Shown: piece after piece, positions 12,447 through 24,269 of the stretch | How the letters are laid out: each line of letters begins with the position of its first letter | Position numbering within the stretch: the stretch's first letter is position 1 | Assembly (NCBI GenBank): GCA_025765615.1 | Contig: JAIVFJ010000305.1 | Location: 1 to 64,000 of the forward strand | DNA length: 64,000 bases | Source of the DNA: Zopfochytrium polystomum | Lineage: Eukaryota > Chytridiomycota > Chytridiomycetes > Chytridiales > Chytridiaceae | Direction: 5' to 3' | Position numbers and translations under genes: made by a program | The notes under the pieces: model-generated | What the model was told of the DNA's origin: nothing | What the model saw: the letters and a program-made list of their open reading frames with translations, nothing else | The model's database searches: none

Positions 12447-13568
12447 GTTTTTTTTTTTGTTTTTTTTTTTTTTTGTTTTCTTTCTTTCTTTCTTTCTTTT
12501 TTTTTGTCTCTTCGATCTTCGATCCTTTTTTTTTTTTGGGCCGCTTGTTGTCTTCCAACTTTGCCCGCCCAACGCCAACAACCCATCACCATCCCATCAC
12601 CCTTCAGTTCATAAGACCATCAACTCGCAGCTGGCCGCTTCCCGGTCGCTCACGTCGGGTGCAACCCTAGACGGAATGCACAGACACAACACACGCAACT
12701 GTTTTTGATTTCGTTCATCACCACCCGAGGCGAGCCGGCCAGGCCAGGACGAAGAGAAAAAAAAAAAGAAAAAAAAGAGTAAAATTTGGAGCATATACCG
12801 TTTTGAGGATGAGGTTGTGTCGGAATGCGAAAAAAGCAGAAAACCGAAGAGTCAAACCGGCGGAGGAGGAGGAGGAGGAGGAGGAGGAGGGCAGGGCTTG
12901 CAGGGAAGTGGAGAGAGAAGGAAGACAGAGAACACGAAAGTAAATGTGTGAGTCGTAACCGTGGGAGCAGAGAGAAGGGGCGCAACGGAAAAGCTGTAGG
13001 GAAAGAAAAGTGGGAGAAAAAAGGAGAGAGGAGGAAAAAAAAGAAAGAAAAAAAATAGGAAGAAAGGAAAGCAGGTGTGTTCTGGCTGAAACGTGGTTCT
13101 GGTCTTCAATGGAGAAAATGCCCGCTGTGCTGAAAGGATTGGACGCAGCGCCAGCTTCGGACAAAAAAAAAATTGAACGGACAGGCGGGAGGGGAGAGGG
13201 TTTAGGGAAGCTATAAAATGGCGTCGGCAAACAGGCGGCCGGAAAGAAGAGAGGACTTGGCGATCACCAAGCCAGACAAGATGAAAACAAAGAAAGAAAA
13301 TAAAATCAGTCGAAAGGGGGAAAAAAAAAGCAAGGAAAGCAAGCCACCTCATCGAACGCTGCTAACTCCGCATGCGGCGGCCACGTCTAAAGTTCTCATA
13401 ATCACCCCCACACCCACTTCCCATTTCCTCATTGATGGCTTAAGTGACAGCCCAACAGTCGCAGCAAGGCCCAATGAATGCCGATCTCAGTCCTTTAAGT
13501 GGGGAACACCCGTGTCTGCTGTAGTTTGGGTTTGAGACTGACACCTTGCCCACGAGCGACAAGTTCCG
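12447..13568. other. Intergenic, purine/pyrimidine tracts
   Basis: Between the TFIIE gene start and the end of the next minus-strand gene. It contains poly-T/TTTC runs (12447-12540), a (GGA)n run (12862-12890) and A-rich tracts (13010-13060, 13320-13335). No coding signal beyond low-complexity frames. Confidence 0.6.
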
Positions 13569-15021
13569 TCATTGTCCTTGCTGCTGCTTCCGCTTGTGCT
13601 GCTGGGCGACCGCCTCGTTCCAACTCCATCTAGCTCCCGGAACGATCCGACCCATGAAACTGCCGATCCCACCGCCCGTGCTGGCGCTGCCGGGAGACGA
13701 TGCACCGGCGGTCGCCTGTTGCGGGATGGATCCGGTTGTTTGCTGCCGTGTGATGGTTGGGCGTGGAGGGAGATCGAAAGCGCCACGAGGGGGAGCTGGC
13801 GACCCAGGCAGTGCGGCTGCCGAGGACGATGAAGTTGATGACGATGCCGCCCCAATCTCGTGGTGCGAGTGCGGCCGTTCCAAAGAGCCCATCGTGTTGG
13901 AACGTGCCGCAACAAGGGTTGAAATGCGAGAGGGCTTGGGCGGCTTTGGTGGTGCCGTTGTCGCCTGCTGGGCGGGTTGAGCAGTTGCAGCTGCGGCGTT
14001 CGCTGCCGAGCCTACTGCGGCCGATGATGCCGCAGAGTCTGTGGACATTGGGGACTGACGGGGGTACATCTGTTGAGGATACTCTGGGTGCGGATACTGT
14101 GGTCTGCGAGGGGGTGGGGGGTACATGGCCGGCGGGACCGGTGGGTTGCGATTCAAGAAAGCCTGAAGAACCGCTGCGTCGGTGGGGGCTTCCTGGCCAG
14201 GGTGTGACCTGTCGATGGCTTTCTGATACTCTTCGCGCCATTGCATCAGCTCCTGTGTGACCTTGCGCATCTCCATGCGCATCTGAATTACTTCGATGGC
14301 GCCTTCTCGGGTAAGGGGCTCCGGCTCAATGGGAGTGCGATCGTAATCATCCGTTGAATGGGAGAACCCAACGTCGACCCAACCCCAGCTACGGTGAAAA
14401 AGGAGGTCAGAGCTAGTAACAGAGGGTTCTCGACGAAGGGACCACTCACAAGTTCACTTTCTTCACTTCTTCAACTTCTTCTTTCAGCGACATCTTCGGC
14501 TTGGGAGGTGCTGGAGGACTTTTCCGCATCGACGACTTCCTAGCACCCGAGGGAGATTCGCTCCGGCTGCTGGAGTTGCTTGAACCATTCGCTGCGGCCA
14601 CGCCACCACTGGTCGTTAAACCGCCCACAGACGATCTGTCCATGGCGGTGATGGAGAGCGACCGCTCGAGAGTGGCGATGGGATCGGAAAACGGGTCGAC
14701 ATCCGATGAGGACACGCTTGGAGTTGCGGGTGTCATCGTAATGGAGGGAGCGGCGGCGGCGGCGTTGGCGGATGGCTTTTGGGCCAGCGAGGCCGACGGA
14801 GTGGCGGGGTTGAGGGAGGGCGTTGGTTCCGATTGGCGGCGGAGGGGAGGTGGCGATGACAGCGAGGATGCAGCAGCCGAGGCAGCGGCGGCGGCGGCAG
14901 CGGATGCCGCAGCCGACGCACGGGGAGGCTTGGGCAGAGGAGGGTGGGAGGGTTGGGGAGGGGCGGCGGCCGGGGCCGATGGTGTGGGAGAGGGAGTAGC
15001 GGCGGAGGTGACGGCGGACAT
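13569..15021 (-). CDS. Pro/Ala/Ser-rich protein with DYDRTPIE motif
   Basis: Function unknown. Two exons, 15021-14450 and 14388-13569, separated by a 61-base intron (donor GTGAGT at 14449, acceptor CACCGTAG). The junction creates a continuous block VNFWGWVDVGFSHSTDDYDR then TPIEPEPLTREGAIEVIQM, the only ordered-looking part (around residues 190-250), which continues into a charged helix (MRMEMRKVTQELMQWREEYQ). N-terminal residues 1-190 are Ala/Pro/Ser low-complexity with a poly-Ala run; the C-terminal 200 residues are Pro/Ser/Gln-rich and end in a Trp-containing GARWSWNEAV motif. Total 463 residues. The ATG at 15021 is chosen for its context; the frame is open to another ATG at 15117. The DYDR block aligns with one in the gene at 5.2-6.6 kb. 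Likely a disordered fungal scaffold or regulatory protein (inference). Confidence 0.7.
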
Positions 15022-15386
15022 GGCTCGGGCCGGCGAAGAAACGATCTGAGGAGCGGTGAGCTTGAATGGATCTCTCTCTGTTCTCCTCTTTCTACTTGTC
15101 ACGCCTTTTTCGCTCAACCTGGGTCTCTCTCTACTCGCTGGACGGTCGTGGCTTGGAGAGGCGCGGGCCAGCCACTACTGTTCCGATATGGCCCCACGGT
15201 TGCGAGCGGAGGGGGTTCTCTCTCTCTCTCTGTCAACCGTCTTGTGTGACAGCTTCTATGATGGCCCTGCCACGCCTCCTCTCAGCTCTGCGACTCGAGC
15301 GACGGCAACGAAGGAAAGTGGAAGAGATAAAGCGAGGGTGAGATGGACAGAGAGAGAAGCAGAGAGAGAAAGAGAGGGAGAGGGAG

Positions 15387-15419
<33 letters not shown>

Positions 15420-16347
15420 CAGAGACAGACAGAGAGCGAAGGAAGGAAAGCGAGAGACCAAAACCAGAGAAATTGGCGCAGAGACAGAGAGAGAGACAGA
15501 AGTGAAACACGGACTGGGCGAGGCTGATTTGATATTCTCTGCTTCCCACAGAACTTCCCACGGGGGGGACATGCGGACAGACGGTGAGACAGGGAGACAG
15601 ACATGGAGATGACGGAGTGTGGCTTTGCAAACAATACCAGAAAAAAAAAAAATGAAAAAGTTGCTGAATTCCAGACTCCCACTGTTTGGTTCAGAAGGTT
15701 CGAAGTTAGCGTGTCAGCCGCTAGCTTTTGCAAAAGCTCAAAACCATTGAGCTGAAACTTTTCTTCACCATCATTTTTGTCCATTGGCAAAGTCCCTTCA
15801 ACATATTCATCAGGTCCTTGACGAGCAGGTAGAGGAAAGTAGTGCACTCCCAGGTAAGCATGACTGGAGCATGGGTGGGGATTGCGGTCGGCCCCTCCTC
15901 CAGCGGTATGACACGACTGGCTCCGTGTCGGAGTTCGTGGCGGAGCAGGCCAATGAGAGAGACCTGTCTGAGCACAAGCACGTTGTGATAATGATCTGGA
16001 TGTGGAGGGCGACGAGTTACGGAAAGTTACCTAGTCTTTTACAGAGTGTGGGGTACATGTGTGCGTGCTGCAGAGTGCAAAGCAAGTAACAGGCAATCCA
16101 GTTGGGCTGTTCATATCTGGCAGTTTTGCCCATTATGTTGCAATTAATGGAGACAGAGCTGTCATCAGGGTTAAGGTTTCAAATCGACATGGCGATTCCG
16201 ATAAATGTCGCGATATTTGTATCGAGATGCATTTCGACAACAGTACTGGCCAAAACCAAGGTTTATATGACCTGGGCAGATAAGTTTGAGCTGTATATTG
16301 ACAACAGTAGGATTTATTTCTCCTTTGTGGTTCTCTGACTTTCCTCT
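15022..16347. other. Intergenic with GA repeats and a possible exon
   Basis: A purine-rich GAGA tract spans about 15340-15500. On the minus strand 15847-15665 reads as protein-like sequence (for example NDGEEKFQLNGFELLQKLA) but is open into the poly-T of 15640 and has no recognisable domain; it could be a lost exon or a gene fragment. The rest shows no coding signal. Confidence 0.4.
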
Positions 16348-16749
16348 GTAAACAGTCTACTCTAAGTGAGTGAGTGAATGAAGTGGAGATGTGTGTTTGT
16401 GGGTGGTCCTTCTCCCCAACTTGGTGAGAATGAGAAAAACTCTGTTATGAATTATTGATACATAATGATGATATGCATGCTGTAATAGTTGCTAGGCAAG
16501 CATGACCGGCACAGGGTAAAAACCTCTCCTATATTATCTGCTTGAGCAGAGGAGGAGGAAAACTTTTGACACCTGGTTTCCGGTCCACTTATTACTCGGA
16601 GTATTTTTCGTCAGCGCAAGCCAGCGCCCAGGGTCTGCATTGGCGGTGGCTCGCTCTCGCATGGGCATCGTGAGAACGATAACTGACAGTCACAATAGGT
16701 TCAGGTCCGTCTTGTGCCTCTTGCTGCTAACCAGTCAGCTCCGCCTAAC
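16348..16749 (+). repeat. Interspersed repeat family, full-length copy B
   Basis: About 400 bases, from GTAAACAGTCTACTCT to ACCAGTCAGCTCCGCCTAAC. Shares the whole length with copies D (30504-30914) and E (53965-54366). No open frame is conserved between copies. A B-box-like GGTTCAGGTCC near the 3' end suggests a SINE-type origin, but no matching A box was found, so the class is undecided. Confidence 0.85.
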
Positions 16750-18576
16750 ACCCTTACAGTATTTTGAAATTAGAACAGAAGCACGCCTTGCAGACTCAAT
16801 CTGAGCCTCTGGTGCTGTGCGCGTGGAAACGAAACAGAAGCAGTAAATGGTGTTTCATTGCTTGCCAAGCTCATGTTTAGCTGCTTTGAGACCAGCTTGG
16901 CCAGGAAAGCAACGAAGGATAGGTCAAATCAAGGAAGGTTTACTGGCAGTAATCCACAACTGAAAAACAACCTCTCAGCTCTGATACAAGAAGAATAGTA
17001 TTTTGAGGGCAGAATATCTTCTTACTACTTTTGAAATGAGGCATGGTAGGAGTGCTGTCTGCATAAGATGAGGTGCAAGCCGCTGAGAGGAACGTGGATG
17101 GGAACAAGTTGAGTGAATGCACAGAGCTGGAGATGGTGGAGATGGAGCAGCTATTGACAGTAACAGCAACAGCATGGTGAGAGGCAGCAGCATAGTTGAG
17201 GGTTGCTGGAGGGGCTGGTGTTGTCAATTGTGCTTTGTTTTGCGGTGAAGTGGATCCTGGGGTTCAGAGTAATTTTCAACAAAAATTATAAAATTTGCCG
17301 TCTATCCATACGCAGATTCAGTATTTTCTGGATTTCCATGCCAGTCCTAATTGTGCCCAAAACAGTCAAGGATATTGAGAGCATTGCGGCCCAGGCAGGC
17401 TTTGGTGATGAAAACAACACAGAGATGGAAATCTGTCAGTATAAAGCCACTATCATCATGAAGACAATATTATAATGGAACATCATTTGGTATTGAGCTA
17501 CCATTGTTGATGTGTATTTCAATAGGCTGCCAGAACAAGAAAACACATATGCTTTGGTGTCTTTGTGTAAAACACGTCTTCAAAGGCCAGGTATTCATAA
17601 TTAGTTCGCTCCCAAAATTCTGATGAGCGCACTGGTGGTTCAAATCCCCACCAGTGTTATGCTTTTGCCTGGCGTTGAGCCAAGGGCTCGTGCCTTTTGA
17701 GTAAGTCTGCAGAGGCATTTTAGCTTCCTTATTGTAACAACAGATCACACATATTTTCTAGTTCGTAATTGGACCCTTCCTGTGAAGCCTGGGCTGTGCA
17801 GTGCGCACTGTGTGGCACTGGCTGGGTCCAACAACACATGCTAACCAGTGCACTATAATATCTGAACGTACAATTTCAGGACTAAGAACGTATAGTACAT
17901 TTACTATGTTCCCAGTGGGCACATACTTAACTGGGTTTTGTCCTTTGTTGTCTAAATCGACCTACCAGGGAAACGCTCATTTTCTTCGATTTTCTTTCCT
18001 TTTTGGTCGCTGTTTGCGAGGTTGTCTTTTAGCGCAGCTGTGTTCTTATGAATCACTGATCGTGTTACCGGAAGTGGGCCTTGTGCGGCCACCTCCGAGA
18101 TACTGTACACCACTGAAACCACTGGCCTATCCCGGGTCACCGCAAACAGGTTGTGCCTTCCCCTGGCAACGTATCAATTTTGCACGCTTTTGCACCCAAT
18201 GCTGTCTATTCAGGAGACCCAAAAGCTTTTGCTCGTGGGCGTTGCCACGAGACGCGAGTTCCAATTATTTGAACCAAAGCGTTTAGAGGCAGGCTGCTTT
18301 ATTCTGTCGTGAAAGAAAACATCTAGTTAGTTGGGAATGAGGGAGATAGGAAAGAGCGGAGCGGTTAAGAGGACTTGCACGAAATGATTGGAACCCGACA
18401 ATACGACGACTCCATACACCTGTGAGGGTCAGTGATTCGATATCCTCTCGGCAGAAGTGCGAGCGAGGCTTGGCCCCGAAAGCCGAGTTCTTTTCAGTCG
18501 CAGTTCTTCCTGCCTGCTTGGTGCAGGTTGCACCCAAGTTTCTTTGGAGGCTTAGGGCGAGGAGTTTCCAGTGAAG

Positions 18577-18607
<31 letters not shown>

Positions 18608-19511
18608 CCTCCCTTCTTGGCTCGCTGCGGCAACCCTAATGCTTATTGCATCAGAGAGACAAGAGCAAATTGGGTTTGAGAGGGGTTGGTTGCGCAGAGA
18701 GAGTGAGAGAGCGATGATTGATAGACAAAATTGGCCACGGCTGGACGGACGACAGACAGAGATTTTAGGCCAAGCCCATTCATTATTCAACGAGCGCAAA
18801 ATTCGCACAAACGATCGCCGCTCTCTCTCTCTCTCTTGCTCGCTCTCGCTTCTTGCTCTCGAATTCTACATACGCAACGCCACTTTCATTCACAGTCTGT
18901 CTGTCTGTCTGTCTGTCTGTGTGTCTGGTTGCCTGTCAGGTCGTTGGCCCGTCTGTCTCTCCCGTCTCTCGATCTGTCTGTCTCTCTGTCTGTCCGCCTC
19001 AGTCGTCCCCGCCACCTCCAATTTGGTGGTCTCCACACACACCACCAAAAACCAACTGTGACTGATTTCAGCATACCCAGAGGGACAGAGTAGGAGTGTG
19101 AGTGCGCGAGAAGGGAAAAAAGGTTCCCACACAGCCTTCTCTCCACCACCACCACACCTACGATAGGGGGCCTGCCGCCGCCGCCGCCGCCACCGCAAGC
19201 AACAGGAAACCCCCACCTACACCCGACGCTACAACACTCGTCCCATTAGGCGGATCGAGACTCCCCGACTCCATCCAGAGCAGCAGCAGCGTCAGTAACT
19301 TCATCGTGCACCCCCCCACGCCCGGTCAGCAGCGGTGGTGCATCCGCCTGCAATCTCTCGGTCACATAGGTTGTCTTCATCCTCCCAGCCTGCCCGCTTC
19401 GGCTTGCAGCAGCTTGCATCCTCGCCTCAACTTGATAGATCTGGATCGGCCACTCCGTCCTAGCCCGACCGCGGCTCTTCTCCTCCCATTTTCATAGGCA
19501 AGGACGGTTCC
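16750..19511. other. Intergenic stretch upstream of the NIPA gene
   Basis: No supported gene. It holds a poly-T tract (18579-18608), CT-rich runs near 18820-18850, and a (TGTC)n microsatellite at 18897-18925 with CTGT variants to about 18990. The last ~400 bases before 19512 are C-rich and are probably the promoter/5' leader of the NIPA-type gene. Confidence 0.55.
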
Positions 19512-21224
19512 ATGTTCGCTGCGTCGCCATCGCCGACCGCCCTCGCGGTCGGATCGGCGGCTGCCACTGCAGCCGACGTTCCATCTTGGCACAAGGTTGT
19601 CGGTATCACCCTGGCTGTATCGTCCGCAGTATTCATCGGTGCGTCGTTTGTCCTGAAGAAGCGCGGCCTTTTGGATGCAAACGTAGCGGAAGGAAAGAAA
19701 CCTGGCGAGGGATACGGCTATCTGAAGAACGCCCTTTGGTGGACTGGTCTGATCATGATGCTGTTTGGAGAGGTTTGCAACATGGCGGCGTACGCGTTCT
19801 CTCCAGCCATCATTGTCACCCCCATGGGAGCTGGATCCGTTGTCATCAGCGCCATTATGTCAGACATTTTCCTCAAGGAGCGACTCAACTTCACCGCAAA
19901 GATTGGCTGCGCCCAGTGCGTGCTTGGTGCCGTCCTTTTGGCCCTGAACGGGCCGTCCTCCAACGCCACCACAACCCTCGCCAGCTTTTGGAAGTTGGCC
20001 ATCGATCCAGTCTTCCAGGCGTACCTTCTGGCCAATGTCGCCGTCTTGATTTACCTGATCTTTTACGCTGCTAAGAAATGGGGGGACCGATACCCAATGG
20101 TCTACATTTCAATCTGCTCGCTGATTGGAGGGTTTGTAGTCACGTCGATGCAAGGTGAGTTAATATCGGGCGCGAGTGAAACTATGTTTGTGTCGTCCGT
20201 TGATCTATCGTTTCTCCTAGGCTTGGGTTCAGCTGTTGTTTACACCGCCAGCAACCCGAACGACAATCAGTTCAAAAACTGGTCCATGTATCCATTGATC
20301 ATGTTCGTTCTTATTTCTGGAGTTCTCCAAATCAACTACCTGAACAAGGCGCTCAACATCTACTCGACTGCGGTGGTAACACCTATTTATTACGTTTGCT
20401 TCACGACGGCGACGCTACTTTGTTCGGCCGTTTTGTTCCGCGAGTTCAACTTCCCGTCAGCAATAGCCGGCGTTTCCTGCCTGATTGGATTCCTTGTTAT
20501 TATCGGCGGCGTAGCTCTCCTCTTTGCCTACAGCTTGAAACTGTCCAAGGAAGCTACCGCTGAGGGCGCATCCCTGAAACAGAAGGAGGATGCCGGATCA
20601 CTGGAGGCGCTTGCCCCGAACCGTTCCCAACGGGGTCCTCCCCCGGCTCGTGGCGCATCTGCCTCACCAGCTGCAAACCTTCACGCTGGCTACCGACAGG
20701 GCCCACACCGAACAGATAGCCCCGATGCGGGCTCGTTCACCACTCTCAATGATGCCGGCCGAAACCACCCCCACCAGCACTACTACCAGCCACCTCCCGG
20801 CCAGCAGGAATCCGTCTATGCCCCGCGCTCAGCCGTCGCTTCGTCCATCCGCAGCAACTCGTCCCCGCACACGATTGTCCACACCCCGACCGGAGGCCAC
20901 TCTGCACCCTCTTCCGCCCGCCCGTCCTACGCCCGCAAAGGATCCACCACGTCCGTGGCGAATCTGCTTGACGATCCGTCCCCCGTCGCCTACTCGCCCG
21001 CACCAACGCCCACCCCAACACCTCCGCCCGTCATCATTGGAAACCACAACAGTAGCGGAAGCAGCAGCGGCCCCGGCGCAGGCGCCGGGTACGCAGTGCA
21101 GCAGCAGCAGCCGCCATACGAATTGGGGTACCGGCAGCCGCCACCGCAGCAGCAGCAGCAGGGCTGGGATGCGTTCGGTCGGCAGCAGCAGCTGCAAGGG
21201 TATACGAACGTCCCCTACAACTAA
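19512..21224 (+). CDS. NIPA/DUF803-type magnesium transporter with long disordered tail
   Basis: Multi-spanning membrane protein of the NIPA (DUF803) family, known as Mg2+ transporters of plasma membrane and endosomes. Two exons, 19512-20154 and 20221-21224, give 548 residues. Family landmarks: SAVFIGASFVLKKRGL in the first membrane segment, IIVTPMGAGSVVISAI, a PMVYISICSLIGG segment, and NYLNKALNIYSTAVVTPIYY followed by LFREF. About nine membrane helices occupy residues 20-335. The remaining ~200 residues are Ser/Pro/Gln-rich with poly-Gln runs, longer than in animal NIPA proteins. The 66-base intron (GTGAGT...CTCCTAG) is a multiple of three and stop-free, so retention would add 22 residues (ELISGASETM... 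through LLG) between two helices; splicing restores the conserved TSMQGLGSAVVYT junction. Start chosen as the first ATG, with Ala/Ser-rich leader. Confidence 0.93.
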   Translation: MFAASPSPTALAVGSAAATAADVPSWHKVVGITLAVSSAVFIGASFVLKKRGLLDANVAEGKKPGEGYGYLKNALWWTGLIMMLFGEVCNMAAYAFSPAIIVTPMGAGSVVISAIMSDIFLKERLNFTAKIGCAQCVLGAVLLALNGPSSNATTTLASFWKLAIDPVFQAYLLANVAVLIYLIFYAAKKWGDRYPMVYISICSLIGGFVVTSMQGELISGASETMFVSSVDLSFLLGLGSAVVYTASNPNDNQFKNWSMYPLIMFVLISGVLQINYLNKALNIYSTAVVTPIYYVCFTTATLLCSAVLFREFNFPSAIAGVSCLIGFLVIIGGVALLFAYSLKLSKEATAEGASLKQKEDAGSLEALAPNRSQRGPPPARGASASPAANLHAGYRQGPHRTDSPDAGSFTTLNDAGRNHPHQHYYQPPPGQQESVYAPRSAVASSIRSNSSPHTIVHTPTGGHSAPSSARPSYARKGSTTSVANLLDDPSPVAYSPAPTPTPTPPPVIIGNHNSSGSSSGPGAGAGYAVQQQQPPYELGYRQPPPQQQQQGWDAFGRQQQLQGYTNVPYN

Positions 21225-22195
21225 ACGTGGCGTTGGTTGACGAATCGGAAGGGGACTTTTTTTACTTTTTCTTTTCTTTCCTTTCTCCCTTTGTGCCTTC
21301 CCCGCACCACTGGGACGCCTCGGACTGTGATGCATTGACCCTGCTACCCTTTCCTTTTTATTGTTTTTCCTGCTCACTAGTTGCGTGGTTTGGTTTTATT
21401 CTTTTTTGGGGGAGGCACGTGTCTCCTGTGACGCGAAAGAACGGAGCATCGAGGTGCGGTGGTACTGACGCCGTTTGGGGCTTGGGTTCACAGTGTAGAT
21501 GATTCGCTTCATATTTCATCGAACACGATGGATGGTGATGGCGAGGTTTTGAGGGGAGTTGGTGGTCGAGGGCGGCTTGCCGCTGGTGTATAGCTTTTTG
21601 GGTGCTAATTGACCAGCAAATCTGCCTCGGTGGTGGGTTGCGGGAGGAGAGAGAAGGTCATTATGGGGTATGGGTGCGTTTTCCTTTTTTTTTTTTTGTT
21701 TCTTTTATTTCGCCTTTTGCCAACCAAGAGTTTTTTTCGTTTGACATTCCTTTTTTTTTTTTTTTTTTTTTTTTTTCCTCTCTCCTGTCTTGTAATTTGG
21801 CCAAGAATAGCCGTCTCTCTTTCTTGTCCGCTTTCTTTGCAGCCCTTGGTGCGCGCAGGATCGCCCGAGCGGGGCGCGATTCCAAAAAACACACGGTAAG
21901 AGAAGCATCGAGAGTGTTCCCGTAACGCTCGTTCTGCTTTTGAGTCCCCCTCCGATGAGCACCGTACCCGAAACGCGCCGGGCGCTGGCTGATCTTTGGC
22001 ACTACATGTGCGATTGTCTCGACCGGGGCTGTGCGTCGAGCAGTTGTAGACGCCCAGATTGCGATGGGAACCGTGTTGCGTACGAGCCGATGTTCGACGC
22101 GTGGTAATCGTTTGGATGAATCGGTGCTTTCCATCCGCGAACGGGTAGGGTGGGGGAATGTGCATTTGATATTACTTTAGGTGACACCCTACGAC
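21225..22195. other. Intergenic, 3' flank of NIPA gene
   Basis: Poly-T stretches (21683-21695, 21750-21777) dominate; the rest has no coding signal. Confidence 0.6.
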
Positions 22196-22250
22196 AGCAG
22201 CGTAGTGTAGTGGAAGCACGTTGGGCTCACAACCCAAACGTACTGTCTAT
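22196..22250 (+). pseudogene. Decayed initiator-tRNA-Met-like sequence
   Basis: The run AGCAGCGTAGTGTAGTGGAA followed by GCACGTTGGGCTCACAACCC resembles the 5' two-thirds of a eukaryotic initiator tRNA-Met: acceptor AGCAGCG, a D-arm, and an anticodon stem TTGGG/CCCAA. The anticodon position reads CAC instead of CAT and most D-arm differences are C-to-T or G-to-A. The T-arm and 3' acceptor strand are not recognisable. Treated as a relic, not a working tRNA. Confidence 0.55.
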
Positions 22251-22313
22251 GCTTTTATGATTCTCCCGGTGATAACGCGAAACTTTTGGAACTTGACTGT
22301 TTCTCGTGTTTTG

Positions 22314-23260
22314 CTAATGGTAACATGACTGCGGCCACTTGACCGACCGGCAAAGAGTTAAATGGAAGGTAAAGTTAAGTGAAAGAAAGCTGTAATGTTT
22401 CTCTGTAGCTTGCTGTAGTTGTCTGTGTTTGGTCCTGGATTCTTTTTCACCAATGACCTTGATCTGAAGGTTGCTAATAAAGTCATTGAATTCTGTCAGT
22501 GTCTTGCCAGTGAACAAACCACTTTTGTTTTTGATAACAGCCTTGATTCTCCTTGGCATACTTTCCACTAAATGTTGAAGGAACAAAGGGGAAATTTTGC
22601 TCCATGCGCTTGCAACTGATTTTTTCAACACTGGAATTCCAGAGGGGCGATCCTTTTGCACTGTCAGTTCCACACACAGACCTTACCCTGCTTCCCAGTT
22701 TCAAAAGTTGCTTTGTCAGTCCAAATAACTTTGGCCCGATCCTTGAAGGTCCAGTCCTTACGCTTGTGAGCAAATGCCAGCGTCTTGCTGGATGCTTCAG
22801 AAACAAAAAGGCCTCTTCTTTGAAATACGGCTGTGAATTCCAAGTTGGTGCAAGTACTTCCGAATGGTTGTGGTTGAAACTGGAGAAGATCAGGCTGAAT
22901 TCACGATATTTGATATGTCCTGTAACGAACAGCAATGATTCTTTGAAGAGCCTTTTGTTTTCCAAGCCAGATATCGTAGATCGTAGGCTGAGAGCTTTTT
23001 TGAATGTCAAAACGTTGTATGATACTATGGACACTTGATTTGATTGCTTGATGGGAACTAAGTCGCTGATCCTGCAAATGCTCCATCCCTTCTCATGCAG
23101 GTTGACGACTCTCTTGCATGTTGCAGCATCGTGCTTTGTGTGTTGCTGTTTTTCCATGCTGAATTTGGAGGTGATGGCGGTGGGAGCAGGACGAGGCTGT
23201 TTTGCCAAGGTGTCCAAAGACTTTTTTCCCCTACTGAACATGCTGACAACAAAGTTTAGG
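22314..23260 (-). pseudogene. Dead Tc1/mariner-type transposase
   Basis: Cut-and-paste DNA transposase relic, read on the minus strand in broken frames. Near 23110-23060 a helix-turn-helix-like segment (CKRVVNLHEKGWSICRISDL) matches the N-terminal DNA-binding part. Around 22770-22670 another frame reads DWTFKDRAKVIWTDKATFE, the family's first catalytic Asp block. Around 22600-22530 a third frame gives FLQHLVESMPRRIKAVIKNK, the typical C-terminal block. At least two frameshifts and a stop separate these pieces. Terminal inverted repeats were not located, so the edges are approximate. Confidence 0.7.
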
Positions 23261-24269
23261 TTGGACAACATAGTGTTGCGCGTAGTGATGATCAATGCTT
23301 GTTGCAAGCTGATTGGTGGACGAAATTCTGAAATAGGAATAGCAGGCTGGCACTGTAGAAGAGCAACTGTGTGCCAAATTTCAGGCTGAGAATTGAAGTT
23401 TTGGTGGTGTTGTCCCTTAGGAAGTGTTGGAGAACAAAATGGAGGGAACTTAAAGCAATTTGGTGTGCAGCTGGGGTGACTTGTCACAAGGAAGGACAAA
23501 ATTGGTGGTTGGAGGTAGTGGTAGTTCAACATTTAGGCCTTCCTTGTTGTGAGTGGAGGAGGGGTCGCAAGAAGGGTCAAGGAACCGAGGCTTGAATTGA
23601 GAACTTGTACAAGGGAGCCAGCGTAGCAAGCAACCAAGGGCAAGTGGGTAAAGAGAGCTTGTTTTAGACAAGAACTGGCAAATTGGAGTGAGAGTGCCTT
23701 TTTTTCAATAAGAAAACTCTGCCCAATTTATACTCCTGCAGGCAGGTTGACCAGTTTTCCTGTTTTGCCTATCTGAACAAGTTGCAAACTGCTCCAGACA
23801 GGACTTTGCTCTGGGGAGGTGTTGTAAACCCCTTCCCACAGAAGGAGGGTGATTTGAAAATATTCAGAGCATTTCAAATCAACCAAGGTCTGTCCAGAGG
23901 TCTGTGTCCAGTAACCAGTCTTCCCACAGACAGGGGCATTTCAAATCAACCAGTCTCTGGTTCAACATTGGTTCAGACAAAAGTCAGGTGACCTGGAGCT
24001 GCTGTGGGCTGCCCCAGTTCAACATTTCTCTGAACCCATTGAGTGTGATTCTAATCGCATTGTCCTCGCTGGTGAAGCCTAGGAAAGCAAAGCTAGAATC
24101 ACCGCCGTCTTCATATAAATCTTTTCGTTGGATTCAGATTAGGCCTTTCAGCTTACCCAACTTAGTGTGAGTCGCATCAGCAGTGGCGATGAGGCCGCCG
24201 TCGACATAGGAAGCTGGCTTCCTTGGCTCAAATCTCAACAGGCACGCTGTTGTGTGAACACGCTGTTGT
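23261..24269. other. Intergenic, no gene seen
   Basis: Contains short imperfect repeats of CATTTCAAATCAACCA between 23870 and 23960 and otherwise nothing recognisable. Confidence 0.5.

Noticed and set aside
17630..17665. GGTGGTTCAAATCCCCACC resembling a tRNA T-arm
   Set aside because: Stem closes only with a 9-base loop and no D-arm or anticodon arm lies upstream.
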